Source: Macrococcus epidermidis (lineage in GTDB: Bacteria; Bacillota; Bacilli; Staphylococcales; Staphylococcaceae). Taken from it: DNA of 64,000 nt. The stretch is taken from the NCBI RefSeq assembly GCF_003259695.1, contig NZ_PZJH01000008.1, forward strand, positions 20,541 through 84,540. The letters run 5' to 3'. Each line of letters begins with the position of its first letter. Position 1 is the first letter of the stretch. The notes under the pieces were generated by a model. The model searched no databases, was not told the origin of the DNA, and saw only the letters and a program-made list of their open reading frames with translations. Position numbers and translations under genes: made by a program. This document shows, piece by piece, positions 52,610 through 61,266 of this stretch.

Positions 52610-52745
52610 TTTAAATTAGATTTATCATGAAATGAAAATAATAGTTAATTTTATTTCATATAGATAATATTGTAAAATAAATATTTCAAATTCATTCGAC
52701 ATAACATATAATGAAGAAGATAACATAATAGATTGGGTGAGGGAT

Positions 52746-53711
52746 TTGAAATATATACTAGGCGTACTAGCGTGTGTATTTTTATTGTTTACAACAGGTT
52801 GCAGTAACCAGGAAGAAAAAATCATCAGTGCAAAAAGTGTAAGAAAATCTCAATATCTATACCAATGGTCTGGATCGAAAAAAGATGATATTATGCTGGT
52901 CAATTCAGCAGTGAAACACTTTTTTGATCGCTATGCAGATGCATATAATAAAAGTAATTACAATCTCCTCAAATCCACTGTAAAAGAAGGCTCAATCGCT
53001 GAAAAAGAATTGAAGAAAGAAATTAGCAGTGGGAATTATACAAATATGGAAGTATATAGTACTACAATTGATAAGATTACAACGCAAAAAGATGAATATG
53101 TTGCACTTGTGGGTAAAGAAATATCTAATTACGCAACAAACGGCAGAACATACTCTGAAACTGTTTTTCACTTTGCCTATGATCCTTCATTAAAGCAAAT
53201 GATGATCACACAAATTTCAGACGTGAATAATAGCGAACTTAAGGTTAACGATAAATCACAAGCTCAAAAAAATACAAAGGGCAACGGTGTTGTTATCGAT
53301 ATTTTATCTACAAATTTTAAAAATGAATTCTTCTTAGATAATAATCGATTTGCTGGCGGTATTTCTGAACAAATGAGTTTCCAGGTGATTAAGGATAAGT
53401 ATGGAGACTTCTCAGATCATACAACGATTAACCAAAAGAAATATTACATCTTCGGCAATGCCGGTATCAATTTTAATAAACAATTAGACGATAAGAGTAC
53501 AGGTGCTGAAACGGCACAGGATATGGTCATTGTACCTCCATACATGTTGTATCAGGATGTTCTTGCATTCTACGGACAACCTCAAAAAGAATTTTTAGAA
53601 AATACAAATGACCCGCGCGTTATCTATGAGAATGAATCAGGTAATGTGAAAGTTGCATTTCATTTATCAACAAATAAAAAAGAAGTGGAATATGTTGAAA
53701 AACTAAAATAG
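52746..53711 (+). CDS. Lipoprotein with NTF2-like and DUF4309-like regions
   Basis: A lipoprotein of about 321 residues: signal peptide with lipobox LFTTGC (Cys19), an NTF2-like domain (residues ~50-170, with FFDRYADAYNKSNYNLLKST) resembling the TcaA/YvbJ C-terminal module, then a C-terminal region that resembles DUF4309 (MSFQVIKDKYGDFSD; AFYGQP). The start is TTG 52746 or GTG 52737; GGGTGA favours TTG. The next gene shares the NTF2-like region. Function unknown; cell-envelope role inferred. Confidence 0.7.
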   Translation: MKYILGVLACVFLLFTTGCSNQEEKIISAKSVRKSQYLYQWSGSKKDDIMLVNSAVKHFFDRYADAYNKSNYNLLKSTVKEGSIAEKELKKEISSGNYTNMEVYSTTIDKITTQKDEYVALVGKEISNYATNGRTYSETVFHFAYDPSLKQMMITQISDVNNSELKVNDKSQAQKNTKGNGVVIDILSTNFKNEFFLDNNRFAGGISEQMSFQVIKDKYGDFSDHTTINQKKYYIFGNAGINFNKQLDDKSTGAETAQDMVIVPPYMLYQDVLAFYGQPQKEFLENTNDPRVIYENESGNVKVAFHLSTNKKEVEYVEKLK

Positions 53712-53717
53712 GTGGTG

Positions 53718-53743
53718 CCCCTACAAATATTTGTAGGGGTTTT
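53718..53743 (+). terminator. Intrinsic terminator of the first lipoprotein gene
   Basis: CCCCTACAAA (53718-53727) pairs with TTTGTAGGGG (53730-53739), followed by TTTT. The second lipoprotein gene therefore has its own promoter. Confidence 0.88.
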
Positions 53744-53860
53744 ATGTAAAGGAAAATGAAAAGCATGAAAGAAATTTTCGTGATGATAGTTTGCTTTTTT
53801 AGAGTACTCATACACTTCTATGGTAAAATAGAGGAAAATAACTGAATGGATGGTGTAGTC

Positions 53861-54985
53861 GTGCGTATATATAAATTAATATTGACAGTATTGTTGTCAT
53901 TTGTGCTTGTGGCATGTAATAATGCGCAGCAGGACAAAGAAGAAACGAAATCAACTGAAACAACAAAAGTGAAGTCAGACAGCCCGGAAACAACAACGGA
54001 AGAACCATCTAGTGAAGCGCAGTCTGATAAAGAAAAGAACAAAGAAGCACAATCAAAGAAAAAAATAAAACAAACAAAAAAATCTACTAAAGCTAAAGTG
54101 ACGAATACAAACGAAACGACAGCTAACTTAAAACAGCTGACACATCAAACGATGACCGATTATTTAAATGCAATGCCAAATGCATTTAATCAACGTAATT
54201 ACAGTATGATCCGTCCCTTTATAAAATCTAACTCTAAAGCCGAAGCATATATTTTAGCGAAATTACCGACAGGTAGTTTTGATAACTATCGTATTACCGC
54301 TCAGAGTATAGATCAAATTGATGTTAGAAATAGATATGCGCATGCCATCGTTACTCGTACGCTATCATCAAATGCTACAGGTGGACAATTGAAACGCGTC
54401 ATTACAGTATTTGATTTCTATTATAATAAACAATCAAAGGAAATGGAGTTATATGACTTTAATGATAAAGCCATTTTTGATGTACAAAATACTGCACCAA
54501 CTGCACCAAAAACTCCTTCAGCAACACCTAAGCCGTCAACACAACAAGCGAAAGGCGATGCAACGACGTGTATTCAAACACGATTGCAATCAAGTTGTGA
54601 AGGTGTAAGTGATACACAGTTACGCAATGCATACAATGCAATGGTGAGGGCAGGCACTTTACCTCAAGCAGCTGACAATGGATGTATTTCTTGTACGATT
54701 AAAGCAGCTTATCAGTTAAAAGATCAGCCGGTCGCTACTCAAGTAAAAGTGAAAAGCTTACCGCAAGCTGTTCAAATGGCATCCGATAAATACCGTAAAA
54801 AGGTAGAGGCTTATTATTCTGAAATGGATATCGCAATTGTCGGTGCTGAACCGATAAACGGTAAAGACATTCAGGAAGATTTAGGTGGAAAGTATTATAA
54901 AGTGAAAGCGATTGATATTCAGTCAAAAGAATTATTGCAGACATATAAAGTTTATATTCAAAGCGGAAAGATAATCGCAGAATAG
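53861..54985 (+). CDS. Lipoprotein with NTF2-like domain and four-cysteine C-terminal domain
   Basis: A 374-residue lipoprotein. GTG 53861 follows GGATGGTG; the lipobox is LVAC (Cys18). A charged Ser/Glu/Lys linker (residues 20-85) leads to an NTF2-like domain (about 95-210) with DYLNAMPNAFNQRNYSMIRP, related to the previous gene's domain. The C-terminal 150 residues contain four cysteines (TTCIQT, SSCEGV, GCISCT) that could form disulfides or bind metal. The C-terminal domain is not recognised. Confidence 0.7.
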   Translation: MRIYKLILTVLLSFVLVACNNAQQDKEETKSTETTKVKSDSPETTTEEPSSEAQSDKEKNKEAQSKKKIKQTKKSTKAKVTNTNETTANLKQLTHQTMTDYLNAMPNAFNQRNYSMIRPFIKSNSKAEAYILAKLPTGSFDNYRITAQSIDQIDVRNRYAHAIVTRTLSSNATGGQLKRVITVFDFYYNKQSKEMELYDFNDKAIFDVQNTAPTAPKTPSATPKPSTQQAKGDATTCIQTRLQSSCEGVSDTQLRNAYNAMVRAGTLPQAADNGCISCTIKAAYQLKDQPVATQVKVKSLPQAVQMASDKYRKKVEAYYSEMDIAIVGAEPINGKDIQEDLGGKYYKVKAIDIQSKELLQTYKVYIQSGKIIAE

Positions 54986-55004
54986 AATATATGATTATAG
55001 ATAC

Positions 55005-55042
55005 CAAAAAACGTCAGAAATTAATCTGACGTTTTTATTTTT
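55005..55042. terminator. Bidirectional terminator between lipoprotein and hemolysin III genes
   Basis: AAAAACGTCAGA pairs with TCTGACGTTTTT; A- and T-runs on both sides serve the convergent genes. Confidence 0.9.
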
Positions 55043-55048
55043 TAAGCT

Positions 55049-55717
55049 TTACTGAATAAAATATAACAATGCTACGAAGTGACAAAGTGCACCGGCAAGG
55101 ATAAAGAAATGCCAGATCATATGGAAGTAATGACGATGTTTTTGTGCATAGAACCACGATCCAACACTATACATCACACCACCTAAAACGATAAAGGTAA
55201 TAAACAACCAGCTCGCTTTTGTAATAAGCGCCGGGAATAAAAGAACACCTAACCATCCCATAATAAGATAGATTGCCAGACTGATTTTAGGATTGACGTG
55301 TTTTGCGGTCGATTTATAAACAATACCAGCAATCGTAATGACCCATTCGATAATCATGATACTGATTCCTAACTTACCACCCACTAAACTTAAAGCCACA
55401 GGAGTATAAGTCCCTGCAATAGCGATATAAATTAAAGCATGGTCGATAATGCGCATCACATATTTATGAATCGATTTCGGAGGCATGAGGTGGTAGACAG
55501 CTGATGATAAGAACATCAGGAAGATGCTAATTAAAAATACGCTGATACCAAATGCAAATGTAGGACCATGTTCGATATACGTCTTGATTGCAAAGTAAGG
55601 TAAAGTGAATAAAATAAGTAATGCTGGTACACCATGAGATACCGAGTTACCAACTTCTTCACCGAATTTCAATTCTTTAATATCTCTGAAATTATAGCGA
55701 GGTGCTTCCGGTTTCAT
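55049..55717 (-). CDS. Hemolysin III family (YqfA/PAQR-like) membrane protein
   Basis: A 222-residue seven-helix membrane protein of the HlyIII/PAQR superfamily. The conserved metal-site residues are visible: NSVSHGVPALLI at the start, SSAVYHLMPP and DHALIYIAIAGTYTPV in the middle, and FHMIWHFFILAGALCHF at the end. Activity in this organism is unknown; the family includes a reported pore-former and probable lipid hydrolases. Monocistronic. Confidence 0.9.
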   Translation of the reverse strand: MKPEAPRYNFRDIKELKFGEEVGNSVSHGVPALLILFTLPYFAIKTYIEHGPTFAFGISVFLISIFLMFLSSAVYHLMPPKSIHKYVMRIIDHALIYIAIAGTYTPVALSLVGGKLGISIMIIEWVITIAGIVYKSTAKHVNPKISLAIYLIMGWLGVLLFPALITKASWLFITFIVLGGVMYSVGSWFYAQKHRHYFHMIWHFFILAGALCHFVALLYFIQ

Positions 55718-56221
55718 CTGATCATTCCTTTAATATGCTTTTTTATTTTATTCTAACATATAATTAATCATTACATGATTTTAGAATATTCGTAAAAATA
55801 AATAAAAATTGTCGAAAACAATTATCAATTTACTGAAAATTCTAAATTTACAGCGGTTTGTTACAGTTATGTTACAATGTAAAACTAATGACACTATTTA
55901 ATTCACTTCAATTTATAAAGCGGTTTCAAACGTTGATATATCAATGTTTTATGGAAATAGTTAACTAATCTTTAATTGTTAAGTGAAATATGAAAATTGT
56001 CGAAAATAATAAAATGAATTTTTATTTCATTTGCTCACCGAACACCTGGAAGTGTTGATATAATTCAGTTGAACACAACTTTGCACAAAAAGTGTTCGTA
56101 TTTCAAATAAATATTATTACTTATTAATAAATAAGCAATTGAAAGAAAACTGTAATGTCATAAGAACAATAAATATGCAATAATAGATTTATTGAAAAAG
56201 TAAGGCTAGGAGGAACAAAAT
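55718..56221. other. 504-bp intergenic region before the autolysin gene
   Basis: No gene-length frame with a ribosome site is visible on either strand. It is very AT-rich. It contains the WalR box at 55859-55875 and, at 56041-56097, two AACAC/GTGTT dyads flanking a -10-like TATAAT (56059-56064). A long regulatory region or long untranslated leader for the LysM/CHAP gene is likely. Confidence 0.7.
55859..55875 (+). promoter_or_regulatory. WalR (YycF) box
   Basis: TGTTACAGTTATGTTAC is a perfect match to the WalR consensus TGTWAHN5TGTWAH. WalKR activates autolysin genes in Firmicutes, and the next gene is a Sle1-like autolysin, which supports function. The box is about 350 bp from the start codon, so a promoter well upstream of the gene is implied. 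Confidence 0.72.
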
Positions 56222-57268
56222 TTGAAGAAGAAATTAATTTTCGCGGCTACAACTGCATCGGCTGCGGTTGTTACTTATTCACATCAAGCAGAAGCAGCAG
56301 AACATAAAGTACAACCTGGTGAGTCACTATGGTCTATCGCCAACCAATATAATACTTCGATTGATCAGTTAAAGTCGTTAAATCAATTATCATCAAATTT
56401 GATTTTTCCTTACCAAACTTTAAAAGTATCGGGTGAAGTAACACGAACAAATACGACAAATACATCGACAAATGTGAGCCGTCCGCAAAGTACGACATCT
56501 ACTGGTAATACGCATATTGTTCAAGCTGGAGAGAGTTTATCGATCATCGCAGCAAAATACAATACATCTGTAGCGCAGATTATGAAATTAAATAATTTAT
56601 CAGGTTATTTAATCTTTCCGAATCAGAAATTAAAAGTAACAGGGACAGTTAGTACAACGATTCCTGTGACAACAACATCTACAAATTCAGGCACAACTGG
56701 TGCTAAGACGCATATCGTTAAGCCTGGAGATTACTTGGCAAAGATTGCTGCGCAATATGGAGTGTCAATACAAAGTATTAAACAGTGGAACAATCTTTCA
56801 TCAAATATCATTTATTCTAATCAAAAATTAATTGTTAGTGGGAATGCAGTAGCTGCTACTATTCCATCTAGTGGTGTACAAAAAGCGCCTACTAAAGTTG
56901 TAACAGCACCGGTCGTAACTAAATCACCTGTGTTTGCACATGCTAATTTATATGATTACGGACAATGTACATGGTATGTATTTAACAAACGTGCTGCAAT
57001 CGGAAAAGGTATTTCTACTTACTGGTGGAATGCAAGCAATTGGGCAAGTGCAGCGCGTAAAGATGGCTATACTGTGAACAATATACCAGAAGTCGGTGCA
57101 TTAGCGACAACTACTGATGGTCCTCTAGGACACGTTGCATTCGTTGAACGTGTTAATGCTGATGGAACAATCATGGTTTCAGAAACGAATTATTTAACGC
57201 CTTCAGGTGTTGTAGGTTATAGAACACTTACATTAGCTCAAATGAGCAGATATCAATTTATACATTAA
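56222..57268 (+). CDS. sle1: Sle1-like N-acetylmuramyl-L-alanine amidase: three LysM repeats plus CHAP
   Basis: A 348-residue secreted peptidoglycan hydrolase. The TTG start is supported by AGGAGG 8 nt upstream. The signal peptide ends around QAEAAE (residue 24). Three LysM repeats lie at about 26-70, 97-141 and 163-207 (each ending NQKL or YQTLKVSG-like). The CHAP domain follows, with catalytic cysteine in YGQCTWYV (about residue 250) and histidine in GPLGHVAFVE. Domain order and size match staphylococcal Sle1/Aaa, which splits daughter cells. WalR box upstream. Confidence 0.92.
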   Translation: MKKKLIFAATTASAAVVTYSHQAEAAEHKVQPGESLWSIANQYNTSIDQLKSLNQLSSNLIFPYQTLKVSGEVTRTNTTNTSTNVSRPQSTTSTGNTHIVQAGESLSIIAAKYNTSVAQIMKLNNLSGYLIFPNQKLKVTGTVSTTIPVTTTSTNSGTTGAKTHIVKPGDYLAKIAAQYGVSIQSIKQWNNLSSNIIYSNQKLIVSGNAVAATIPSSGVQKAPTKVVTAPVVTKSPVFAHANLYDYGQCTWYVFNKRAAIGKGISTYWWNASNWASAARKDGYTVNNIPEVGALATTTDGPLGHVAFVERVNADGTIMVSETNYLTPSGVVGYRTLTLAQMSRYQFIH

Positions 57269-57300
57269 AGAGGAGAGACGATGGTCTCTCCTCTTTAATT
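57267..57300 (+). terminator. Terminator of the autolysin gene, possibly shared with nuc
   Basis: AAAGAGGAGAGAC (57267-57279) and GTCTCTCCTCTTT (57284-57296) form a 13-bp stem with a GATG loop. It lies between two convergent genes. Confidence 0.88.
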
Positions 57301-57304
57301 ACGT

Positions 57305-57919
57305 CTATTTAAATAAATCTTTTATACCTTTAATCAAACCATCAATTGCGGCATCCAATATTCGATGTAGTGCTTCGCGTATTTGAAGACCGATATCAGT
57401 TTCAGCTTTTCGTTCTTCAGCTGTACTATTAAAGCCTTCTCCGTCTGTATTAACGAAACCTTTAATCGACCAGATCTTCAAACTTTGCTGTTTCGCCTTT
57501 TTTTCGGCTTGTAACAATCTGTCTAAATAATCCTTTTGCTGATAAACATAACCAACACGTGCGTAACCTTGCTGAACGAGTAGTTCATTGATCATCGTAT
57601 TACCACAATAAAGATAAACTAAATCTCTGCCGTAACGATCTTTCTTACCTTTCGTATCATACTGAATCTTTAAATCGCATGTTTTTACGAGAGATTCTGT
57701 AAAGCGTGATGCTTCAATCGCATACGGTTGAACTGGCGTGTTGGGCTTTTTCGATTCCGGCGTATCAACGAGTAATAGTCTTACGGTTTTTTTTCTGTTA
57801 TTTACTTTTACAGAAATAGTATCGCCGTCAATAGCGTGATCAAATGTTGCATCAATCTTTGGCATGTTTGTCTGAAACATGCTGAAATTTATTGTTAAAG
57901 CTAAAGCAGATAATATCAA
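57305..57919 (-). CDS. nuc: Thermonuclease (staphylococcal nuclease family)
   Basis: A 204-residue nuclease. A short hydrophobic N-terminus (residues 1-14) is followed by the SNase fold with all catalytic residues: HAIDGDTISV, VRLLLVDTPES (Arg, Asp, Thr, Glu) and DRYGRDLVYL (second Arg). After the SNase core is an extra C-terminal helix region of about 50 residues ending IKDLFK. TTG 57919 follows GAGG. The weak signal segment suggests membrane anchoring, as in Nuc2-type nucleases. Confidence 0.9.
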   Translation of the reverse strand: MILSALALTINFSMFQTNMPKIDATFDHAIDGDTISVKVNNRKKTVRLLLVDTPESKKPNTPVQPYAIEASRFTESLVKTCDLKIQYDTKGKKDRYGRDLVYLYCGNTMINELLVQQGYARVGYVYQQKDYLDRLLQAEKKAKQQSLKIWSIKGFVNTDGEGFNSTAEERKAETDIGLQIREALHRILDAAIDGLIKGIKDLFK

Positions 57920-58045
57920 AATAAAACCTCATTTATTAAAAGATTCTTCTATTATACACAAACGTATGTTCTATTTCAAATGGAATAGATTGTTCTTTAT
58001 CATGTATCATTCGTTCGTTATAATGTAAATAAAGAGGTGAAGAGA

Positions 58046-58609
58046 ATGAAAGAAATACATGATATTGTTGCATATAATTTGAAAATATTTCGAAAAGATA
58101 ATGGTTTAACACTAGATAATGTTTCACGTCATACAGGGGTTTCAAAAACAATGTTATCTCAAATAGAACGTGGGGATTCAGTTCCCTCAATTACGACGGT
58201 GTGGAAGATAGCGAATGGCTTGAAGATTAGTTTTATGACATTAATAAAATCTCCAGATCAAAAAGTTGAAGTGAAACGAAAAGGTGAAATTATGGAGATG
58301 ACGAGTGATGATGGCCGTTATCGTTTATACCCGTATTTTCCTTTTGAAAGTGGGGCACAGATCGAAATGTATCAATTCGAAATAGAACCAGGTGGTGCTT
58401 ATAATGCAGAGCCCCATCAAGCGGGAACAAGTGAGTATATAATCATCAGTGAAGGAATGATGAATTTAAAGATTCAGAATGAAGACTATCAAATGGAAAG
58501 TGATATGGCTATTAAGTTTGATGCAGATGTATCGCATAGTTATATGAATATTGGAGATAGCATCGTTCACGGAACAATGACGATTTACTATCTGGAGCAA
58601 ACACTATGA
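58046..58609 (+). CDS. XRE-family transcriptional regulator with cupin sensor domain
   Basis: A 187-residue regulator. The N-terminal HTH (about residues 8-65, LDNVSRHTGVSKTMLSQIER) is joined to a cupin-2 effector domain (about 110-185: YNAEPHQAGTSEYIIISEG, DADVSHSYMNIGD). ATG 58046 follows AGAGGTGA. Its stop overlaps the start of the YeiH-like exporter gene by 4 nt, so it probably regulates its own operon and senses a small molecule related to sulfur or amino acid metabolism. Confidence 0.88.
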   Translation: MKEIHDIVAYNLKIFRKDNGLTLDNVSRHTGVSKTMLSQIERGDSVPSITTVWKIANGLKISFMTLIKSPDQKVEVKRKGEIMEMTSDDGRYRLYPYFPFESGAQIEMYQFEIEPGGAYNAEPHQAGTSEYIIISEGMMNLKIQNEDYQMESDMAIKFDADVSHSYMNIGDSIVHGTMTIYYLEQTL

Positions 58610-59577
58610 AAATCCTAGGTATATTGTTTTGTGCCGTTATCGCGCTAGTGGGCTCTTTCTTTGGCCATGCTATGCCAGTAGTAGGAGGAATTATTTTTAG
58701 TATTATTTTAGGCATATTAATCAATAATACGATGAAGCTTCCATTTAGTTTACAAGGTGGTATTAAATTTTCATCTAAGAAAATCTTGCAGTACTCAATA
58801 ATACTGATGGGATTTACATTGAATCTTCGTGTTGTTGCAGAAATGGGTATTTCTTCTTTACCGATTACTTTAACAACGATTACAGCAGCTTTAGTTGCGA
58901 GTTATTTATTGGGTAAATGGCTTGGCATCAATGAAAATATTAGAACATTAATTGGAGTAGGTACTGCGATATGTGGTGGATCGGCGATTGCTGCAGCGAG
59001 TCCAATTATTGACGCAAAGGAAGATGAGGTTGCTTTTTCATTATCGACAATATTTTTATTTAATATCATTGCGGTGTTCTTGTTTCCTCTGATGGGTCAT
59101 GGGTTTGGTTTGAGTGATATCGGATTTGGTCATTTTGCGGGTACAGCAATCAATGACACGAGTAGTGTTGTAGCGGCGGGTTATGCGTATTCAGAAACCG
59201 CGGGTGATACGGCAACAATTGTGAAACTTGTACGTGCGTTAATGATCATCCCAGTGTGTCTATTGCTTGTTGCGATACAAATGAAAGGACATAAGCAAGC
59301 TGATTTCAGTATTAAGAAAGTATTCCCATGGTTTATTTTGTATTTCTTCTTAGCCAGTGTCTTTACGACGATAGTTGATTTACCAGAAGAAGTAATTGGG
59401 TATATAAAAGTAATCTCAACGTTTATGATTAGTATGGCGATGGCTGGGATTGGTTTATCGGTGAGCGTTAAGAAATTTATCTCGATTGGTATGAAGCCAG
59501 TATTATTAGGTGCAAGCGTATGGTTTGTTGTGGCAGCACTCAGTCTTGTGATGCAATGGGTTCTGAATATTTGGTAG
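58606..59577 (+). CDS. YeiH-type putative sulfate exporter (UPF0324/PSE family)
   Basis: A 323-residue protein with about ten membrane helices. UPF0324 hallmarks are VGTAICGGSAIAAASPIID, FGHFAGTAINDTSSVVAAG and VKLVRALMIIPVCLLL. The family is annotated as putative sulfate exporters, but the true substrate is not firmly known. It is coupled by a 4-nt overlap to the XRE-cupin regulator gene, a frequent pairing for this family. Confidence 0.88.
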   Translation: MKILGILFCAVIALVGSFFGHAMPVVGGIIFSIILGILINNTMKLPFSLQGGIKFSSKKILQYSIILMGFTLNLRVVAEMGISSLPITLTTITAALVASYLLGKWLGINENIRTLIGVGTAICGGSAIAAASPIIDAKEDEVAFSLSTIFLFNIIAVFLFPLMGHGFGLSDIGFGHFAGTAINDTSSVVAAGYAYSETAGDTATIVKLVRALMIIPVCLLLVAIQMKGHKQADFSIKKVFPWFILYFFLASVFTTIVDLPEEVIGYIKVISTFMISMAMAGIGLSVSVKKFISIGMKPVLLGASVWFVVAALSLVMQWVLNIW

Positions 59578-59588
59578 GAGTGATTTAA

Positions 59589-59666
59589 GTGATGAAGAAA
59601 GTACTATTTTCATTGGTAGTTGGAATAATTGCTATGCTATTTAGAAGTGATAAGAAAGCGGAATAA
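59589..59666 (+). CDS. Small 25-residue hydrophobic peptide
   Basis: A GTG at 59589 lies 8 nt after GGAG; a short frame encodes MMKKVLFSLVVGIIAMLFRS and a charged tail DKKAE. One hydrophobic helix flanked by basic residues suggests a membrane peptide. It follows the YeiH-like gene by 11 nt and ends before a terminator. It could be a real micropeptide or chance; no family recognised. Confidence 0.45.
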   Translation: MMKKVLFSLVVGIIAMLFRSDKKAE

Positions 59667-59719
59667 GTAAGTCTTTAGTTTCTAAAGAGAAGAACTTCAT
59701 AAAAAATATTTGTAAAGAA

Positions 59720-59750
59720 TAAGAGCATTCATGATTGAATGCTCTTTCTA
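59720..59750. terminator. Intrinsic terminator between micropeptide and glycosyltransferase
   Basis: AGAGCATTCA (59722-59731) pairs with TGAATGCTCT (59736-59745) around TGAT. Pyrimidine-rich flanks on both strands suggest it serves convergent transcription. Confidence 0.82.
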
Positions 59751-59756
59751 TTGTTC

Positions 59757-61250
59757 TTAGTATATATCTGATTGTGTAAAAGTCATCCATTTCTCTGATA
59801 TTGAATCTAAATTAAAGGGGATGATAGAATCAAAGCATTGGGAGCATAGCTTGTCTTGTAACATGTTGTTATTTAGATAATCACGAACACATGTATATAG
59901 CATTTCTTCATTATTAGGCTCAATCAAATAACCATTTATATTGTGTTTGATTATTGTACGTGGTCCATATTTAATATCGTATGCAATTACTGGTGTATTA
60001 TGAGCAATAGACTCTAATATTGTTAACGCAAAGCCTTCGAATTTACTAGTAAAGATTGATAAATCTGCTTTATTATATACCTCAGTTAAATCTGGTTCAA
60101 ATTCATGTATAAAGACATGCTCTTCTAAAGACATCTCTTGAATGGTCTGTTGGAAATGAGATCTTAAGCTGCCGTAACCATATAAATGTAGACTAATATG
60201 AGGTATTTCTTGCTTTAATTTATTAATTAATCTAAATTGATGCTCATGCTGTTTACCATTTTCAAATCTGGCGATTGAAATTAAACGCTGTTGATGTTTT
60301 TTAGGTAAATTATTTTTGGACTGAACTTGCGTTTGATAGCCAACTGGAATATTGAATATTTTAATTTTATTTTGAGTTAATGCTTCCAAGTCTTTTTTCT
60401 GTTCGTATGTAGAAACAATTAGTGCATTAAACCTTGATAAGCTATTAAAAAGTTGTTGAAAAGTATATTGAATCGTTGGATTCTCAACATACATATCATC
60501 ATAATGGACTGAATGTATGAACACAGAGGCTGGTATGCTGGTATCCATCAAATTAAACACAGGTACCATCTCAAGGGGGCGATCGATAATGAAATAATCC
60601 CCATCCTTATAAATTGATTCCAATGTAAATGCTAAAAATGCATGCTCCGATTGAAAGATAAGTTCTTCTCCATGATGGATTTTAACAATAACGTGTTTGA
60701 TTTTATCAATATTATCTGAATCGTAATATCGTTGAACTTTAATTTCGCCCGTGAGTGAAAGTATATTTTGAAAGATAGGATTTTCATTATGGTCATAATA
60801 AACTTCACTACTTTTAAAACCTCTAGAATCATAATAGTCCATACGAATTTTTCTTAATGAACTATCGTAATAAATCATAAATTCTAATTCCTTTAATGTG
60901 TTGTCATAAAACCTTGCATATGCTACAATTTTGCCATTTTGAAATAAATTATAATCATTTGATTGATTCACTTGCAGTGTTGTATATCCTTTATCGATTT
61001 CAAAATAATCGAGCCAATTTATTGATTCGCGGCTAAAAGTAGAAGGAACTTCATGATAATAATCATATAAATATTTAATATCATTTTGTACGCCAAAAAT
61101 TTTAGCATTTCTAAATAAGTTGGGATAATAATTGAAATATAAGAGTTTAGCAGGTTGATTATTGTTTTGAAATATCTTTAATCGATTAAACATCGCACGA
61201 TCTACACCTGTTATAACTTGTGGAATATCAATACCTAAAAAATAAAACAT
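59757..61250 (-). CDS. GT4-family glycosyltransferase, TagE/TarM-like
   Basis: A 497-residue GT-B enzyme. The N-terminal half (LGIDIPQVITGVDRAMFNRL) matches the DUF1975-type domain of TagE/TarM wall-teichoic-acid glycosyltransferases. The C-terminal half carries the donor-site E-x7-E motif EGFALTILE and a preceding LIEPNNEEM block. Such enzymes add glucose or GlcNAc to polyol-phosphate polymers. Its paralogue lies at 62123-63640 with an acetyltransferase between, all in one minus-strand unit. Exact acceptor (WTA, LTA or protein) cannot be told. Confidence 0.82.
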   Translation of the reverse strand: MFYFLGIDIPQVITGVDRAMFNRLKIFQNNNQPAKLLYFNYYPNLFRNAKIFGVQNDIKYLYDYYHEVPSTFSRESINWLDYFEIDKGYTTLQVNQSNDYNLFQNGKIVAYARFYDNTLKELEFMIYYDSSLRKIRMDYYDSRGFKSSEVYYDHNENPIFQNILSLTGEIKVQRYYDSDNIDKIKHVIVKIHHGEELIFQSEHAFLAFTLESIYKDGDYFIIDRPLEMVPVFNLMDTSIPASVFIHSVHYDDMYVENPTIQYTFQQLFNSLSRFNALIVSTYEQKKDLEALTQNKIKIFNIPVGYQTQVQSKNNLPKKHQQRLISIARFENGKQHEHQFRLINKLKQEIPHISLHLYGYGSLRSHFQQTIQEMSLEEHVFIHEFEPDLTEVYNKADLSIFTSKFEGFALTILESIAHNTPVIAYDIKYGPRTIIKHNINGYLIEPNNEEMLYTCVRDYLNNNMLQDKLCSQCFDSIIPFNLDSISEKWMTFTQSDIY

Positions 61251-61266
61251 TCATACCTCCGAAAAA

